NCBI GenBank assembly: GCA_022749755.1
Contig: CM040453.1
Location: 580,102-644,101, forward strand
From: Azadirachta indica
Lineage: Eukaryota; Streptophyta; Magnoliopsida; Sapindales; Meliaceae
Length of the DNA stretch: 64,000 nucleotides
Reading direction: 5' to 3'
Position 1 is the stretch's first letter. Each line of letters begins with the position of its first letter. The translations under genes and the position numbers were made by a program. Below the pieces are notes generated by a model. That model did not search any database, was not told the DNA's origin, and saw only the letters and a list, made by a program, of their open reading frames with translations. Shown here one piece after another: positions 60,352 through 64,000 of this stretch.

Positions 60352-63300
60352 ATGTCAATGGCCAGGGCGAGCTCAGGCCTCGCTTATCCAGAGCGATTTT
60401 ATGCTGCTGCGTCTTACGTGGGTTTCGACGGATCTCCGAGTTCCGCCACCAAAGGACTCACCTCTAAGTTTTCAAACGACGCCGCTTTGCTTCTCTACGC
60501 TTTGTACCAACAGGTTACATTTCTCATTTACGCAATTCTCTTCTTCGTTTCTTCCTCATTTGATCCAATTGTTTTTGATATGCGCTGTATTTGATTTTGT
60601 CACATTTCATACGCGGCATTTGATATGCTTTGCTTGATTCATGTCATTTTGCTCTTATTGCTATTGATTTTAGGCTTGATACATAAGGTCTTCGTGTTGG
60701 CGTGGATTTTTGCCGATACTGTTGTCTTAATTGTGCTGGCGGATTTTGATTTTGCTGTTATTCTTCTGAATTTCGCTTATTATCTAGTTGTCTTGTAATC
60801 ACTGTGTTTTTGAGGCTGTTTGAGTTTAATTTAGGTAGATCTATTCTTATTGATTGAGAGTTCGGCTTTGAAAATGTCGGATCTGCTGTTTTGTTCAGCG
60901 TACAAGAAAATGTAGAGAAACTAACATGAATTTGTTTTCCTCTCCAAGGTGTGTTGAAGAATAAAAGCTTCTGTTGTCTCATTTTAAATTCAAATTTGTT
61001 GTAACATATTTAGATATTGTTCTGTCACCATTTCAGAATACAAATGTGTGATTCAGAGTGATCTTTTGGCCTCCATTTAGATTCTAACTTTCAGTTTCTG
61101 ATAGTTTTACACTTATGTGTTTGACATTTTGCAGGCAACTGTAGGACCTTGTAACATCCCAAAGCCTAGTTCCTGGAGTCCAGTAGAGCAAAGCAAATGG
61201 AAAAGGTTCGATTGCTTTGTGCATACATATAAGAAGGGGTTCCTGAGTGATATTTTCGTGACATTTAGCTTTTGTAGAGAATGTTGAGAATTTGACTCTT
61301 ATGCTAATGGTAGAGTCAATTTTACTTTAAAGGTCTCCAATAGTTGAAATTTTTTAATAGCATTTGCTACACTTTCATTCCTTCTAGTCTTTGTATCCTT
61401 TAATTCAATGAAGTAGACAGTAGAGAAGGATTTTTTTGTGTTAGTATATGATTTAGAACAGATTAGTTTCTTCTTCTTATTTGATTTACATACTAATTTA
61501 CTGAAAAGTTAGTGCTTTTGCTTCAAGTGGCAATGTATGATGTTTGCATTGCCATGCATTTCCTTATTCTGTCAAGTTTTTCTTTGCTAAAGATTTTTGT
61601 TGTCCATGCAGCTGGCAGGGTCTTGGAAACATGGCTACCACAGAGGCCATGCGTCTCTTTGTGAAAATATTGGAGGTTTATGCCATCACCATTCTCAGTC
61701 ATATATCTATATGATTCACAACACAGTCATAGTAATTTGTTTCCCCCTCTTTTTTTTCCAATTGAGTAGGAAGAAGATCCAAGTTGGTATTCAAGGGCAT
61801 CTAACTTTGTTGCTGAGCCCGTTGTAGATGTGCAGATGAATGTAAGTACATATGAAGTCCATGTATATTGTGAGTTTTAATTCTCAATATTATGAAGTTT
61901 ATTTCTACATTTCTCACTTTATTAACATGCATCAGTAATTACAATGGTAAGAGCATTCATATTGCATATCTTTGTTGTTGAGGACCTTGACCCAAATTAC
62001 TATTCCTTGCCAGTACTTTTATTGCAAGAAGATTTTATACGGCCTTCTGTCTTTTTGCTGACCTATACTATAATGATTATTATTTCTTGTTTAAAGCATA
62101 ATTCTAATACGGAGCCTATCATGGAGAATGGGAACTCATCTCCTGAGACAAAGACCATTTCTACTGAAAATGGGAACCTGATGGAGACTCACGATAAAGA
62201 TGTAGTCTCAGAAGGCCTTGGTTCAGTTGTTGTCTATGATCAATGGATTGCACCTCCACTGTCTGGCCAACAGCCCAAAGCTCGATATGAGGTATTGTCA
62301 TTTCAATCTTAATAGAATGTGAAATGACTTTTTGATGTTTCCTTCTCCTGTTCTTTTCTGTTGCATACTCTGAAACAAAGTTGTATCCAATTTTGCAGCA
62401 TGGAGCTGCTGTTGTTCAAGATAAGATGTATATATATGGTGGAAACCACAATGGTCGTTACCTAAATGATCTCCATGTAAGTAATTATTTTCCCACGCAT
62501 ATAAACATGCACGTTATGTATGCACAAAAATTTTGCAGAGGACTGTTGCCTGCTTGTGTGTGCTTTTGCTAAAGTAAACAGGATCACTAATTCTTTGTCG
62601 TTTTTTTTTCTCTTTCCAGTTTTGTTGCTGCAGAACATTGAATATATGTGTTTTCTACATTATAGCCTTTGTTTCTTAAAATGCATTGCTCTCCCTCTGT
62701 CCTGTTCCTTTTCTTGCATAGAAATAGTTTTTCCCTAATTTGATGATCAATGCAGGTTCTGGATTTGAGAAGTTGGACCTGGTCAAGGGTCGAGGCTAAG
62801 GCCGGGTCTGAGTCACTCGAGTCACCATCTCCAACAAAATTAACCCCCTGTGCTGGCCTTTCCTTGGTTAGTATAGCACTCATCAGCTTTTACGTTCCAT
62901 TTCACTTCCAAAGGCAATAGTTTCTCACAAATATTTGCAAAATTGTATAATATCCATTTACAAACAAGTGTTTTTGCTATATTTATTTTCTAATCCATTG
63001 ATACCATATGTTTCTTTAGATACCGTGGGATAATAAGCTTCTGTCAATTGCCGGTCATACAAAGGATCCTTCTGAAACTATTCAGGGTACAGTTTTAGTT
63101 CTACTTTACTGCCTTCTGATTTCCACTTGGCTTATTCAATATTGTGGAAAATATGATACCTGTAGAAATGTAAACATAATGGATAGTTACAATTTAGATA
63201 AATTTATGTTTTGTCATGAGGTGAAGCTTTGAAGAAGAGCTTAGAAAATTGATTGTGTTCTCATGGCAGTGAAGGTATTCGATCTGCAAACATGTTCTTG

Positions 63301-64000
63301 GTCTACCTTAAAGACTTATGGGAAAGCACCGGTATTAATCTATTCTTTCTCTTATCTATCATTTTTCTTGCTATATTGACTGTAGAGCTTCTTAAAAAAA
63401 GAAATTTAAAATTAAATGGCTTTAATTGCCTTTCCATACCTTAGTATTATTGAGATAGCAATAATAAAAGTGCAACAGTATTAAAATTGACCATGTCCTT
63501 GAAGCAATTGAAAACCAAAATTTTTCTGTTTTATATTTTTAAAATAACTTCTGGAATCTTACTTCCGAATCTCATAGGTTTAATTAATTGGTATGATCAC
63601 TTGATATTTCTCTGATAATATCCTTCACTTTTGTAGACCAAAGATATGATAAATAACTAAGGTGTTTCTTGATATGTTTGCAATTTTGGTCATTGCTCTC
63701 TATGTGATGTGAATGTTGCATTGTTTGCGTTTCAGGTATCGCGTGGAGGTCAATCTGTGACCCTTGTTGGAACAAGCTTAGTGATTTTTGGGGGGCAGGA
63801 TGCAAAGAGATCTCTTTTGAATGATTTGCATATTCTTGATCTTGAAACCATGACTTGGGATGAAATTGACGCCGTGTAAGATACTTTTTTCACTAAATTA
63901 GGGGTCAAGCCTCTTGTATCATTACACTATGTAAAGTTTGAATCTTATGTTGCATTTATAGCTCAGGAAATTCCCTTCCCACAAATATGTTGAAACAAAG
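60352..64000 (+). CDS. ACBP4: Acyl-CoA-binding protein with kelch repeats (ACBP4/5-like), 3' truncated by the window
   Basis: Ten exons are visible: 60352-60513, 61135-61205, 61612-61675, 61770-61841, 62097-62291, 62399-62476, 62756-62866, 63020-63086, 63270-63331 and 63736-63875. They are in frame and give about 340 residues; the C-terminal part lies beyond 64000. Residues about 13-105 form the acyl-CoA-binding domain (YPERFYAAASYVGF, then WSPVEQSKWKSWQGLGNM and EAMRLFVKILEEEDPSWY). Kelch blades follow (GAAVVQDKMYIYGGNHNGRYLNDLH; VIFGGQDAKRSLLNDLHILD). Family members bind long-chain acyl-CoA esters in the cytosol, and the kelch region mediates protein contacts. The next acceptor may lie at 63961 or at the window edge, so I leave the last exon open. 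ACBP5 is the alternative orthologue. Confidence 0.93.

Noticed and set aside
63962..64000. Possible eleventh ACBP exon starting after the AG at 63961
   Set aside because: It keeps an open frame, but the residues do not resemble the expected kelch sequence and the true acceptor may lie at or beyond 64000.
1..64000. Search for a prokaryote-style defence system, CRISPR array, virus insertion or LTR retrotransposon
   Set aside because: No spaced direct repeats, gag/pol motifs, long terminal repeats or operon-like gene packing were seen; every gene is an ordinary intron-bearing or plant single-exon gene.

Overview
The window looks like nuclear DNA of a flowering plant, a eudicot. Genes are split by GT-AG introns, intergenic DNA is AT-rich with many microsatellites, and every recognisable product belongs to a plant family. 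I cannot name the species. There is no bacterial, viral or organellar block, no CRISPR array, and no rRNA or tRNA gene that I could support.

Layout. (1) 1-6.2 kb: a TOPP8-like PP1 catalytic subunit (+) and, tail to tail with it, a secreted folate-receptor-like protein (-). (2) 7.8-9.6 kb: a dormancy/auxin-associated DRM-family gene (-) whose upstream DNA holds a cluster of ACGT/G-box elements. (3) 11.1-18.4 kb: a fold-back repeat element, then at least six ZED1-related (ZRK) pseudokinase copies, all on the minus strand and all damaged. (4) 20.3-26.3 kb: cyclin H (13 coding exons) and a small three-exon protein of unknown function. (5) 29.3-34.7 kb: a single-exon NF-YB5-like gene (-) and a single-exon, membrane-anchored, SAM-dependent methyltransferase-like gene (-). 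(6) 36.6 kb: a short Mutator-like MITE with a perfect 10-bp target duplication. (7) 37-41.5 kb: an ELM2/SANT-like nuclear protein (+) behind a long leader intron. (8) 47.7-50.8 kb: an IDD (INDETERMINATE-domain) zinc-finger gene (+). (9) 51.7-58.3 kb: a lumenal PsbP-domain protein (+) ending 283 bp from the stop of a JMJ24-like WRC/RING/JmjC gene (-). (10) 60.35 kb to the right edge: an ACBP4/5-like acyl-CoA-binding kelch protein (+), cut by the window end.

Most coding models below were joined exon by exon and keep an open frame throughout. The genes do not form one pathway. From memory, though, their order recalls a few Arabidopsis blocks (At5g27620-At5g27840, At3g05390-At3g05420, At1g09030-At1g09060, At2g47810-At2g47820), which suggests one ancestral block. 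The most interesting items are the decaying ZRK decoy-kinase array, the JmjC protein with a degenerate iron site, the two PP1 cysteine replacements, and the two short mobile or fold-back elements.
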